From assembly GCA_963674575.2 (NCBI GenBank), contig CAXXQT010000001.1, forward strand, positions 1,054,001 to 1,118,000: 64,000 nt of DNA, written 5' to 3'. Source of the stretch: JAAYAY01 sp963674575. Its GTDB lineage: Bacteria > Planctomycetota > Planctomycetia > Pirellulales > Thermoguttaceae. The position numbers were made by a program, and so were the translations under genes. Positions 27,740 to 36,424 of the stretch are shown here, in pieces (within the stretch, counting starts at the first letter, position 1; each line of letters begins with the position of its first letter). The notes below the pieces were generated by a model. It searched no databases and was not told the origin of the DNA. It was given only the letters and a program-made list of their open reading frames with translations.

Positions 27740-28528
27740 ATGCCGGTTCGTGTAGGCGTTGAATTACGGCGGATGGGCGACACGGAGTTTTCGGACTGCG
27801 TGTACGGCGTCATGGGGCACGTGTTTGACATTCAACGCGAACTGGGGCGACTCTTTCACGAGTCGATCTATCAACAGGAATTGGCAGGCCGACTCCGTGA
27901 TGCACGTTGCGAAGTGCCAGTCCATGTGCATTTTGATGGATTCAACAAAACCTACTTCCTGGACCTGCTGGTCGATGGCGGCGCCGTCTTCGAATTGAAG
28001 GCGGTCGAGTCTATTTCGGAACAACATCGACGGCAACTGCTGCAATATCTGTTCCTGGTCGACCTGCCTCACGGCAAGCTGGTCAATTTCCGCGCGGAAC
28101 GAGTGCAGCACGAATTCGTCAATAACACACTTACCCATCCCGACCGCACGTCCTTCGCTGTTGAAGACGCCGGTTGGGATCCACTGGGGCAACGACATCT
28201 TAAGCCGCAGATGATCGAGCTTCTGCGTGACTGGGGCACGGGATTGGACGTGGATCTCTACGAGCAGGCCGCGGCCTGCTTCTGCGGGCATCCGCCAGAC
28301 GAACGGACCACAGCCACCATTCAGGTAGACGGTCGAACCGTAGGCAATCAGCCCGTTCGCCTGGCTCATCCCGGCGTTGCCCTGAAATGCAGTGCATTGC
28401 CTCGAAAAGGACAATCAGAATACGAGCCCCATCTCCGCCGTTTCCTCCACCACACCGATCTCTGCCATCTTCAGTGGATCAACATTACCCGCCAGATCGT
28501 TAGCTTCAAGACAATCAAGAAGAAATGA
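27740..28528 (+). CDS. GxxExxY family protein (PD-(D/E)xK-like)
   Basis: A 262-residue protein with GGGAAAGGAAG before the ATG, 23 bases after the TIM-barrel gene. The GxxExxY mark is LGRLFHESIYQQELAGRL with H for G (residues about 35-52), and the nuclease-like core is YFLDLLVDGGAVFELKAVE, giving D and E-x-K. Most family members are about 125 residues; this one has an extra C-terminal half of about 130 residues of unknown kind. No partner gene for defence or repair is adjacent. Function is unknown. Confidence 0.75.
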   Translation: MPVRVGVELRRMGDTEFSDCVYGVMGHVFDIQRELGRLFHESIYQQELAGRLRDARCEVPVHVHFDGFNKTYFLDLLVDGGAVFELKAVESISEQHRRQLLQYLFLVDLPHGKLVNFRAERVQHEFVNNTLTHPDRTSFAVEDAGWDPLGQRHLKPQMIELLRDWGTGLDVDLYEQAAACFCGHPPDERTTATIQVDGRTVGNQPVRLAHPGVALKCSALPRKGQSEYEPHLRRFLHHTDLCHLQWINITRQIVSFKTIKKK

Positions 28529-28575
28529 AGACTCCCATCTTCCTTTCCCCGATCTTCTTTTCTTCCCGCGTTTGG

Positions 28576-29481
28576 TTATCCAAGCTGCTTCGCCATCTTG
28601 TCCACAAAGGCAACGCACTTGGCCACGTCCTCCATCAACTCCGGCGAGTCGTGCTCGTACTCGATCGTCATCACGCCTCGATAACCCTGCCGCTTGACCT
28701 CGGCCAGAACCGCCTCGTAGTTGCCCTTGCCCTCGCCGAGCGGCATGTCGCGTGCCTTCACCACTCCCATCTCGGCCACGTCCTTCAGGTGGAATCCAAG
28801 GATCCGCCCTTCCATCTTCTTCAGACAGGCAACCGGGTCCAGACCTGATCGAATCCAGTGCCCCGTGTCGCAGCAGGCCCCGATCCGCGGCCCGCGGCCC
28901 TTGCATACGGCCAGCACATTCTCCGGCTTCCAGTACTTCGACGTGGGCGACTCCGGATGATTGTGGACGGCCAGGTTGATCCCGTACTCGTCGCAGAGCC
29001 GCTCGATCATGTCGAACGCCTCGGCCACCGGTTCAGCCACGATTGCCGCAATCCCCATCTCCTTGCAAAAGTCGAAGATCTTCTTCGCCTGCTCTGCGTC
29101 GGTATTCAGGTTGGAATAAAAGGCCGAGATCGTAATCCCGCAGTCTCCCAGGTTCTGCTTGAGTTCCTTGCGAACCTCGGGCGAAAGATCCTCATTCACC
29201 TTCAACTCGGGCCGGGCTTCGTCCAACTTCAGGAAGAAGGCGGGCTCGATGTTGCAAACGCCAAGCTTGGCCAGCCTGTCCAGGGATTCGTAAAAACAGA
29301 AGCGGCGGAATGTGTATTGGGCCACGCCCATCTGCCAGCCCATGGCCTCGGCTGCCGGCGAACTGCACTGCACCTTGTCGGCCGCCCACGCAGAGGGAAT
29401 CCCGGAACCAGCAAATGCGACTCCGGCAACAGCAGCGGCCCCAGCCTTCACAAAATCGCGGCGTCCCATATTCCGAACCAT
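28576..29481 (-). CDS. Tat-exported sugar phosphate isomerase/epimerase-like TIM barrel
   Basis: A 301-residue protein; GGAG six bases before the ATG fixes the start. MGRRDFVKAGAAAVAGVAFAG is a Tat signal. The barrel contains AVHNHPESP, GACCDTGHWIRSG, LGFHLKDV and GVMTIEYEHDSP, the metal-binding His/Glu/Asp pattern of the AP-endonuclease-2/xylose-isomerase-like family. It probably acts on a sugar in the periplasm. It is divergent from the Gfo/Idh/MocA gene over a 150-base spacer. Confidence 0.88.
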   Translation of the reverse strand: MVRNMGRRDFVKAGAAAVAGVAFAGSGIPSAWAADKVQCSSPAAEAMGWQMGVAQYTFRRFCFYESLDRLAKLGVCNIEPAFFLKLDEARPELKVNEDLSPEVRKELKQNLGDCGITISAFYSNLNTDAEQAKKIFDFCKEMGIAAIVAEPVAEAFDMIERLCDEYGINLAVHNHPESPTSKYWKPENVLAVCKGRGPRIGACCDTGHWIRSGLDPVACLKKMEGRILGFHLKDVAEMGVVKARDMPLGEGKGNYEAVLAEVKRQGYRGVMTIEYEHDSPELMEDVAKCVAFVDKMAKQLG

Positions 29482-29630
29482 GGTGGTCTCCTTGGTCTTC
29501 CTGGAGTCGAGATTCTTGGCAATTTCCATTTCACGGAGGCAATCGGTTGCTTCCCACACCTCGCTCATTGTAAATTGGGCCCACCGGGACACACAATGTT
29601 TGGCCCTTCCAGCAGAAGGAGATTTCCAGG

Positions 29631-30929
29631 ATGCCAGCCACTCCCACCCGCCGCAGCTTCCTTCGCACCTCGGCCGGGACCATTGCAGCCAGCCTGGCCC
29701 TGCCCACCCTGATTCCCTCCACGGTTCTGGGCAAAGACGGGGCCACTGCCCCCAGCGAGACGATTGCCGTCGGCTTCATCGGCACCGGTAGCCACGGCAC
29801 CTCGTGGAACCTGCGGGCCTACTTGAAACAAGCTGACGCCCGCGTGCTCGTCGCCTGTGACGTGGACCGCAGGCTCGCGGAGAATGCGAAGCAACAAATC
29901 GACAAGGCCTACGGAAACGAAGACTGCACGACCACCCAGGACTTTCGCGATGTCCTCGCCCGGGATGATATCGACACGGTTATGATCTCCACACCCGACC
30001 ACTGGCACGTCCTGCTGAGCGTGCTGGCGATACGAGCGGGCAAGGACGTCCAATGCGAAAAGCCAACGCTCACCATCGACGAAGGCAAAATCCTCATCAA
30101 GACGGTCCGCGAGCACAACAAGGTCTTCCAGACGAGCACCGAGGATCGCTCGCTGCCCATGTATCACCGTATGGCCGAGCTGGTCCGCAACGGGCGGGTC
30201 GGCAAGCTCCAGCGGATCGAAGTGATCCTTCCCAAGCAACCGGGCAGACCCGGCGACGCCACGCCCCAACCGATCCCGCCCGAACTCGATTGGGACCTGT
30301 GGCTCGGTCCCGCCCCTGAGGCCCCCTACACGCCGGACGGCGTCCGCTTCAATTTCCGTTGGATCTCGGCCTACTCGGGCGGAATCATCTGCGACTGGGG
30401 AACCCATCTCTTCGACACCGCCCAATGGGCCAACGACACGGAACGCTCAGGCCCCGTCGAGATCGACGGCACCGGCAACTTTTGGGAAGGCGGCCTGTAC
30501 GACACCGTCAAAGACTATGACGTTACCTACAAATATGCCAACGGCGTCGAAATGACCTGCAAGCCCGGCACGCCCAGCATCAAGTTCATCGGCACCGACG
30601 GCTGGGTCGGCAACCACGGCTGGCGGGGCAAGGTGGAGGCCAGCTCCGACAAGATCCTCAACTCGGTCATCGGTCCCGACGAAATCAAGCTCTACACGAA
30701 TCCGGCCGGTGAACACCGCAACTTCCTCGACTGCGTCAAGTCGCGCAAGGATCCCTATTTCCCGGTCGACATCGGCCACCGCGTTTCCACCGTCTGCCAC
30801 CTGGCGAACCTGTCGATTCAATTGGGACGCAAGCTCAAGTGGGATCCGGAAAAGGAAGAATTCCCCGGCGACGCCGAAGCCAACGCTCTCATGTCCCGAC
30901 CCATGCGTGCCCCGTGGAGCCTGACCTGA
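29631..30929 (+). CDS. Tat-exported Gfo/Idh/MocA-family oxidoreductase
   Basis: A 432-residue protein. MPATPTRRSFLRTSAG is a Tat signal; the Rossmann start AVGFIGTGSHGTSW and the EKP motif (QCEKPTLTIDEG) identify the family. Members oxidise sugar derivatives using NAD(P), and planctomycetes export many of them. An AAGGAGA block precedes the ATG. A strong hairpin with a T-run follows the stop. Confidence 0.92.
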   Translation: MPATPTRRSFLRTSAGTIAASLALPTLIPSTVLGKDGATAPSETIAVGFIGTGSHGTSWNLRAYLKQADARVLVACDVDRRLAENAKQQIDKAYGNEDCTTTQDFRDVLARDDIDTVMISTPDHWHVLLSVLAIRAGKDVQCEKPTLTIDEGKILIKTVREHNKVFQTSTEDRSLPMYHRMAELVRNGRVGKLQRIEVILPKQPGRPGDATPQPIPPELDWDLWLGPAPEAPYTPDGVRFNFRWISAYSGGIICDWGTHLFDTAQWANDTERSGPVEIDGTGNFWEGGLYDTVKDYDVTYKYANGVEMTCKPGTPSIKFIGTDGWVGNHGWRGKVEASSDKILNSVIGPDEIKLYTNPAGEHRNFLDCVKSRKDPYFPVDIGHRVSTVCHLANLSIQLGRKLKWDPEKEEFPGDAEANALMSRPMRAPWSLT

Positions 30930-30944
30930 TCCGTAACCCACAAC

Positions 30945-31020
30945 AAAGCCGGGCTCTTGAATTTGCCACTTCAAACCAGACGCCCTCATCAGTTGAGAAA
31001 CCAACGTAGCCCGGCTTTTT
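30945..31020 (+). terminator. CCGGGCT hairpin element, copy 2, as terminator
   Basis: AAAGCCGGGCT at 30945-30955 pairs with AGCCCGGCTTT at 31008-31018 around a loop of about 50 bases, ending in a T-run. It sits 15 bases after the oxidoreductase stop. The long loop is unusual for an intrinsic terminator. The loop shares CTCTTGAATTTGCCA-like sequence with copy 1. Confidence 0.65.
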
Positions 31021-31113
31021 CGAAGTAGAAATCGTACACTCCTGCCGCCTGGCATTTCCATGGCCGACTCGGGAGAGTCAACCTACGTCCCTAATCCGTC
31101 TACGAGTTCCACC

Positions 31114-32088
31114 ATGCCCTCCTATCGCACCAAGGCTTGCCTTTACATCGCTGTTGCCCTGTGCCTGACCTTGCCCGCCTCGACACTTCCAGCAGCGGAA
31201 ACATCTCCCCCCACGATCATCTTCGATACCGACATCGGCTCTGACTGCGACGACGCGGGGGCACTGGCCGTGATGCATGCCTTGGCCGATCGGGGCGAGT
31301 TGAAGATCCTGGGCGTGATCTTCAGCAGCGGAAGGAACCGTTACGGCGTGGGCACGTGCGACGCGATCAACACCTACTATGGTCGTGGCGATCTGCCCCT
31401 GGGCCAGTACCAGGGCACGGACGTGGGCGACCCCAAGAACACCTACACCGAGCAGATCGCCAAAGACACCCAGTGTTTCGGCCACGACATCGTCGACAAG
31501 GCCCCCGACCTGGTCGAGGTCTACTGTTCCCTTCTCGAGTCGCAGCCCGACCACAGCGTGACCATCTGCACCGTCGGGCATCCCCACGGCCTCGTTCACC
31601 TGCTTCGAAACCCGCGGGGAGAGAAACTGGTTCGCCAGAAGGTCCAACGCTGGGTGGCCATGGGAACCGGCGGCTGGAACTTCCAGGCCATGGGCATGTC
31701 CGCCTATTGTCAGGAACTGCTCGACAAGTGGCCCTTGCCGTTCTACATCTCGCCCAGCGGCCGATCGATCAAGACCGGGAACCGCCTCCTGCCCGACACC
31801 CCCAAGGACAATCCCGTCCGCGAGGCCTATCGCCTTTGGGGCCCCCGCACGGCACTGACGAAGGGCCGATCCAGTTGGGACCAGATCGCCGTGCTCTTCG
31901 TGGCCCGCCCCGAACTGTTCACCGTGGAAGACACCGGCCGGGTAAAGCGTCTCGACGATGGCAAGACCGTCTGGGACCCGGAAGTCGACGTTCCGAACCA
32001 CCACATGATCACGCCCAAGCCGTCCGACGAAGAGATGGCCACCATCATCGAAGGCCTCATGGCCGCCGAACCCAAGACCCCAAGGTAG
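31114..32088 (+). CDS. Exported inosine-uridine nucleoside hydrolase family protein
   Basis: About 324 residues with a signal peptide (YIAVALCLTLPASTLPAA). The family mark IIFDTDIGSDCDDAGAL carries the calcium-binding Asp cluster; ICTVGHPHGLVHLL is the later conserved block, where the common TGPLTN is changed to VGHPHG. It would split ribosides into base and ribose outside the cytoplasm. The start at 31114 was chosen for its signal peptide; an ATG at 31060 is also in frame. A CCGGGCT hairpin follows. Confidence 0.82.
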   Translation: MPSYRTKACLYIAVALCLTLPASTLPAAETSPPTIIFDTDIGSDCDDAGALAVMHALADRGELKILGVIFSSGRNRYGVGTCDAINTYYGRGDLPLGQYQGTDVGDPKNTYTEQIAKDTQCFGHDIVDKAPDLVEVYCSLLESQPDHSVTICTVGHPHGLVHLLRNPRGEKLVRQKVQRWVAMGTGGWNFQAMGMSAYCQELLDKWPLPFYISPSGRSIKTGNRLLPDTPKDNPVREAYRLWGPRTALTKGRSSWDQIAVLFVARPELFTVEDTGRVKRLDDGKTVWDPEVDVPNHHMITPKPSDEEMATIIEGLMAAEPKTPR

Positions 32089-32102
32089 CAGGCACGCTCC
32101 AC

Positions 32103-32177
32103 AGCCCGGCTGCTCAACTTCCCACGACCGAAGGCTCCGCAGCTGTCACGCACCTTCCACCAGCAGCCGGGCTTTTT
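32103..32177 (+). terminator. CCGGGCT hairpin element, copy 3, as terminator
   Basis: A 12-base perfect stem (AGCCCGGCTGCT at 32103-32114 with 32162-32173) closes a loop of 47 bases and is followed by five Ts. It lies 15 bases after the nucleoside hydrolase stop, the same spacing as copy 2. Confidence 0.7.
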
Positions 32178-32205
32178 CCCCTCGCCCCGGGATCGCGATT
32201 CTTCC

Positions 32206-33303
32206 CTACCGCAGCCTCGTCGTGCCGCCGGTGAAATACTCGGCCGTCTCCCGGGTAATGCGGCCATCCTGGAGAAGACGCTTGACGGACTCACTCAGCG
32301 GAACCATCCCTTCCGACTTGCCGGTCAGGATGTTGTTGTCGATCGACTCCAGCTTGCCAAAACGGATCGCGCTGGCAATGGCGTGATTGTTGAACATGAC
32401 TTCGAGAGCGAGCACCTGCTTCTCGTCGGGAAAGGCGCTCGGCAGCAGGTGCTGGCTGACAACCGAACGGAGACCGAGCGAAAGCTGAGCTCGGATTTCT
32501 GTCTGCACGTTTTGTGGAAAGAGATCGGTGAAGCGCGAAATCGCCCCCTTCGCGTCGCGCGTGTGAAGGGTCGAGAAGACAAGGTGCCCCGTCTCCGCCA
32601 CGCTGAGCGCCATCTGGGCCGTCTCGCGGTCGCGGATTTCGCCAACGAGCACGATGTCGGGATCCTGCCGCAATCCGTACTTGAGTCCGTCGGCAAAGGT
32701 GTGGACGTCGACCCCGACCTCCCGTTGCGTCACGACCGAGTTGGAGTGCCGCGGAAACAGGTACTCGATCGGTTCCTCGACCGTGATGATCCGCCGACCG
32801 CCTTCCCGGTTCAGGAGGTTGATGATCATCGCCAGGGTCGTCGTCTTGCCCGAACCGGCCACGCCGGAGATCAGCACCAGTCCGTTGCGGAAATGGGCCA
32901 GCCGCTGGGCCAGTTCCTCCGGAAACTCGGCCCATTCGAAATCGGGGATCTCGGCCGGGATCACGCGGAAGCAGGCCCCCCAATCCTGACCGCACAGAAA
33001 GTAATTGGCGCGAAACCGCTGCTGCTTGCCGTCGATAGGCAATTCCAGAGAGAAATCGACGTTTTTCTCCGCCGCGAACTTCTCGAGCGACTCATCCCGG
33101 CAAAGGGGCTCCAGCAGCGAACGCAGCGTCTGGGCTTCGAGCGGCGGCTCTTCCGACTCTCGCAACCGGCCGTGAATGCGATATACCGGGCGATACCCGG
33201 CCACCAGGTGCAAGTCCGACGCAGCCGTTTGAACCGCTTCGCGCAGCCAGCGGCGGACGGGTTCGGGACAGATCGCGTCAATGGAAGATGGGGGCATGTT
33301 CAA
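32206..33303 (-). CDS. PilT-like twitching motility ATPase
   Basis: A 365-residue protein of PilT length. The Walker A GVAGSGKTT is at residues 147-155, with the Asp box ITVEEPIEYLF, Walker B region LRQDPDIVLVGEIRDRET and His box ETGHLVFSTLHT. PilT powers pilus retraction. The usual AIRNLIRE retraction motif reads AIRFGKLE here. No pilin gene is nearby, as is common in planctomycetes. The start may be at 33303 or at the second Met (33297). Confidence 0.88.
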   Translation of the reverse strand: MNMPPSSIDAICPEPVRRWLREAVQTAASDLHLVAGYRPVYRIHGRLRESEEPPLEAQTLRSLLEPLCRDESLEKFAAEKNVDFSLELPIDGKQQRFRANYFLCGQDWGACFRVIPAEIPDFEWAEFPEELAQRLAHFRNGLVLISGVAGSGKTTTLAMIINLLNREGGRRIITVEEPIEYLFPRHSNSVVTQREVGVDVHTFADGLKYGLRQDPDIVLVGEIRDRETAQMALSVAETGHLVFSTLHTRDAKGAISRFTDLFPQNVQTEIRAQLSLGLRSVVSQHLLPSAFPDEKQVLALEVMFNNHAIASAIRFGKLESIDNNILTGKSEGMVPLSESVKRLLQDGRITRETAEYFTGGTTRLR

Positions 33304-33395
33304 GCGTTTCAGCGGGGTTAGTAGGGCGATGACTTCCGGTCAATGTAGCGACCGCTGATGCGAGTGCCAAGCTGCTTTCAGGAAGAGGGGGCATC

Positions 33396-33424
33396 TTGAA
33401 CGTCACCGGAGACTTTTGTACACT
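33396..33424 (+). promoter_or_regulatory. Promoter of the restriction-modification locus
   Basis: TTGAAC at 33396-33401 and TACACT at 33419-33424 with 17-base spacing, 36 bases before the methyltransferase start. The same TACACT box recurs in the promoter at 61378. Confidence 0.6.
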
Positions 33425-33459
33425 ATGCGTTTGTGTGGAGATTGCAGCGGGAGGAGCCC

Positions 33460-35031
33460 ATGCCAACCATGACCGAATACGCCCTCGCACGCCAGGCGGA
33501 CTATCTGGCTGGGGCTGACTCTTCGCACTGCAAGCAACAGGGGCAAGTCTTCACACCGCCTGAGATCGCCGAATTCATGGCGGGTCTTTTCGATCCGATT
33601 CCCCCGTCATTTCGTTTGCTCGACCCCGGTGCAGGAGGGGGAGCGCTGTCCGTGGCGTTCTGTGAGCGGCTGGCGCAATGCCGTAAGCCTCGTACGCTTC
33701 ACATCGACGCCTTTGAAACGGAGCCTCGACTGGCTCGATCCCTGGAAACGATCTTTAGCGAATGCAAGAAGCGGCTGGAGGTTGGAGGTCACACATTCAG
33801 TTTTGCGGTGCGTCAGGAGGATTTCATAGCGGCCGCAGCGTCTCAAGTGGAAGAACAGCACATGTTGTTCCAGTCGCCCGCTGTGGGCGAATATGATGGC
33901 GTGATCACCAATCCCCCCTACTTCAAGCTGCGAAAGGACTCGGAGCATGCCAAATTGATGGAGAGAGTTTTACACGGCCAGCCCAATGCATACGCGTTCT
34001 TTCTCGCTCTTGCAGCAGCCGTGCTGAAACCCAAGGGGCAGCTCGTCGCCATCACTCCGCGCAGCTTCTGCAACGGCCTCTATTTTCGAGGCTTCCGTCA
34101 CTGGTTCTTCGAACGCATGTCGCTGGATCGCATTCACTTGTTCGAGTCGCGGACCGAAGCATTCAAGGACTCCGGCGTTTTGCAGGAGAGCCTGATCACC
34201 AAGTCGCGCAAATCGCAAGAACGTCCCAGGTGCGTGTCGATCAGCGGCAGTTTCGGAAAGGACATCCCGAACCCCCTCGATTGTCAGGAAGTCGCACGCG
34301 ATCTTATCGTTGACAACTCGTGCGGCGAGGCCTCGGTGAGAATCCCGGTAACCGAGACAGACAGCCAAACCATGGGACTCATCGAAGCATTGCCGCAGCG
34401 TTTCAAGGAAACGGGCCTGCGAATCTCAACGGGGCCTGTGGTTACTTTTCGCGCAACGGAGTATCTCCTGCGACAGCGGAACGGCGAGAACGCCGTGCCC
34501 TTGCTCATGCCGCACAATGTCAAGTTCCTGACAACAGAATGGCCGGTCACTCGAAAGCAGCACCCCATCCACATCATCGATTCGGAAGGATCGCGACGCA
34601 GGAAACTCTTGATCCCGTCGCGCAACTACGTTCTCCTCAAACGATTCAGCGCAAAAGAGGAAAAGCGAAGGCTCACGGCATCGTGTCTGTTTCGTTCACA
34701 GTTCAAAACGAAAAGGATCGGGCTTGAGAACCACCTGAACTATGTCTTTCATGCGGACCGTGAATTGAGTGATGACGAAGTGCTGGGTATCGCTGCCGTG
34801 TTCAATTCGTCTCTCTTGGACGGCTATTTCCGGATCCTCAGCGGCAATACCCAGGTGAACGCCACAGAAATCCGCAACATGCACTTCCCCTCGCTCAAGA
34901 CTATCGCCCAGATCGGCAAGCGTGTCGGGGCAACCTCCGATAGGACTCCGTTGGAGATTGAGAGCATTGTCTCGGAGGCGTTAGGGACCGGAAGCAGATC
35001 TACCTCTTGCTTGGCAACGGGAGCCGTATGA
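33460..35031 (+). CDS. BsuBI/PstI-type DNA adenine methyltransferase
   Basis: About 523 residues; GGGAGGAG five bases before the ATG. The SAM-binding motif is LLDPGAGGGALSVAF and the catalytic motif NPPYFKL, so it makes N6-methyladenine. The start Q.GQVFTPPEIAEFMAGLFDP is typical of the BsuBI/PstI group, whose known members act on CTGCAG; the target here is inferred. The stop overlaps the endonuclease start by ATGA. The frame is intact, so the site is probably still methylated although the partner nuclease is broken. Confidence 0.88.
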   Translation: MPTMTEYALARQADYLAGADSSHCKQQGQVFTPPEIAEFMAGLFDPIPPSFRLLDPGAGGGALSVAFCERLAQCRKPRTLHIDAFETEPRLARSLETIFSECKKRLEVGGHTFSFAVRQEDFIAAAASQVEEQHMLFQSPAVGEYDGVITNPPYFKLRKDSEHAKLMERVLHGQPNAYAFFLALAAAVLKPKGQLVAITPRSFCNGLYFRGFRHWFFERMSLDRIHLFESRTEAFKDSGVLQESLITKSRKSQERPRCVSISGSFGKDIPNPLDCQEVARDLIVDNSCGEASVRIPVTETDSQTMGLIEALPQRFKETGLRISTGPVVTFRATEYLLRQRNGENAVPLLMPHNVKFLTTEWPVTRKQHPIHIIDSEGSRRRKLLIPSRNYVLLKRFSAKEEKRRLTASCLFRSQFKTKRIGLENHLNYVFHADRELSDDEVLGIAAVFNSSLLDGYFRILSGNTQVNATEIRNMHFPSLKTIAQIGKRVGATSDRTPLEIESIVSEALGTGSRSTSCLATGAV

Positions 35032-35857
35032 AGAAAGTCAACGACGCCCTGAAGATCCTCCAAGCCTTAGGCTTACCCCGTCAACAGCAAAACGAACGGT
35101 CCGCCCTGACACTACTGGCGTTGGCAAACCTGAAGCAGAGAGGGAAGTGGACGAACGCCGAGCAACCGCTTCTCCGAATCTGGGACATCATGGACTTCAT
35201 GAGAACTCAGTACGGCAAGGACTACGCGGCCAATTCGAGAGAGACAATTCGTCGCCAGACAATTCACCAATTCGAACAGGCAAGGCTTGTTGACCGGAAT
35301 CCGGATGATCCGTCACGACCTACCAACAGCGGCAAGAACGCCTACGCGTTGACTGACGACGTCCTTTCCGTACTGCAAGCCTACGGAACAGCTTCCTTCG
35401 ATTCGGAAGTCGCAGCATTTGGAGCGAAGTTCGGCACGCTCCATGAAGCGTATGCCAAACGGCGAAGGCTCCAGGAAGTCAACTGCTCTACCTGGGCGAC
35501 ACGGCGAAGAAACACGTTGTGTGCGACAATGATGCGCTTTCCAAACTCGGCATCGAAATCACGGAACACGACAAGCTGCCAGACATTGTCCTGTTTGACA
35601 CCGCAAGAAATTGGCTCTTCCTGATCGAGGCGGTTACCTCACACGGCCCAGTTAATGCCAAACGCTACACCGAAATCGAGCAAATGCTTACCGATTGCCC
35701 CGCCGAGAGAATCTACGTGACGGCATTCAGCACAAGATCCGACTTTCGAGCCCACGCAGCAGAGATCGCCTGGGAAACGGAGGTGTGGATTGCCGAAAAC
35801 CCCGACCACATGATTCATTTCAATGGCCTGAAGTTTCTCGGACCGTACCAGAAATAG
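35028..35857 (+). pseudogene. BsuBI/PstI-type restriction endonuclease, frameshifted
   Basis: The first 145 residues run in frame from ATG 35028 (MKKVNDALKILQALGLP) to about 35466, then the reading continues in another frame: KAPGSQLLYLGDTAKKHVV, NWLFLIEAVTSHGPV, IYVTAF and WIAENPDHMIHFNG, all conserved BsuBI/PstI C-terminal blocks, to a stop at 35857. A single missing base near 35461-35470 (AAACGGCGAAGG) explains it. The first frame instead ends at 35624 after an unrelated tail. No homopolymer is present, so a real mutation is likelier than slippage, but sequencing error is not excluded. Confidence 0.85.
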
Positions 35858-35961
35858 CGTCGGAAGTCGTGTGGTTTCAATGACAGAACACGACAGACTC
35901 GCATCCGCTAACACCGATGCCGATTGGCACCTACCCTCTAAACGCAAGTAACAGCCCCCCC

Positions 35962-36393
35962 TCACTCCTTCGCCTTGAACCCCACGCCGATCGAACGCAA
36001 GAGGGCCAGCAGGGCGCCGCCGGGCTTGACCTTGTCGACCTTCTTCTTCTCTTCCACGATCGCGTTCAGCTCCTGGTCGTCGAGCCAGACGCCGAAACAC
36101 TTCTGGCAGCGATCGATTTTGACGGTCTTGCCGTAGGAGACGGTGTATTCGATCAGCCGCGCATCGTCGCCGCAACGGGGACATCGCATGTGGCCATCCG
36201 TCGTGTCCTCATGAAAGGACGGACTGCCGTATTTCTGCTCCAGCAGTTCTTCCACGTCGGAAATCTTCCGGTCGCGAAGCTGCTCCATTTCGCCCCGGTC
36301 ACACCAGATCCCGTCACACTTGTGGCACTTGTCCAACTCCACGCCGTCAACGACCACCTTGGCCAGATGCGTTCCATCCCTCGGACATTTCAT
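35962..36393 (-). CDS. Double zinc-ribbon (TFIIB-type) protein
   Basis: A 143-residue protein; AGGAG lies eight bases before ATG 36393. Two zf-TFIIB modules are visible: MKCPRDG...CHKCDGIWCDRGE and RCPRCG...CQKCFGVWLDDQEL, each with paired Cys and a W.D.xE end. A basic/hydrophobic tail follows. Such proteins are widespread in bacteria and of unknown role; nucleic-acid or protein binding is likely. The gene starts 32 bases after the secreted protein at 36425 and may share its transcript. Confidence 0.8.
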   Translation of the reverse strand: MKCPRDGTHLAKVVVDGVELDKCHKCDGIWCDRGEMEQLRDRKISDVEELLEQKYGSPSFHEDTTDGHMRCPRCGDDARLIEYTVSYGKTVKIDRCQKCFGVWLDDQELNAIVEEKKKVDKVKPGGALLALLRSIGVGFKAKE

Positions 36394-36424
36394 GGGGGCT
36401 CTCCTGATGGCCGGCCGCCGCTGC

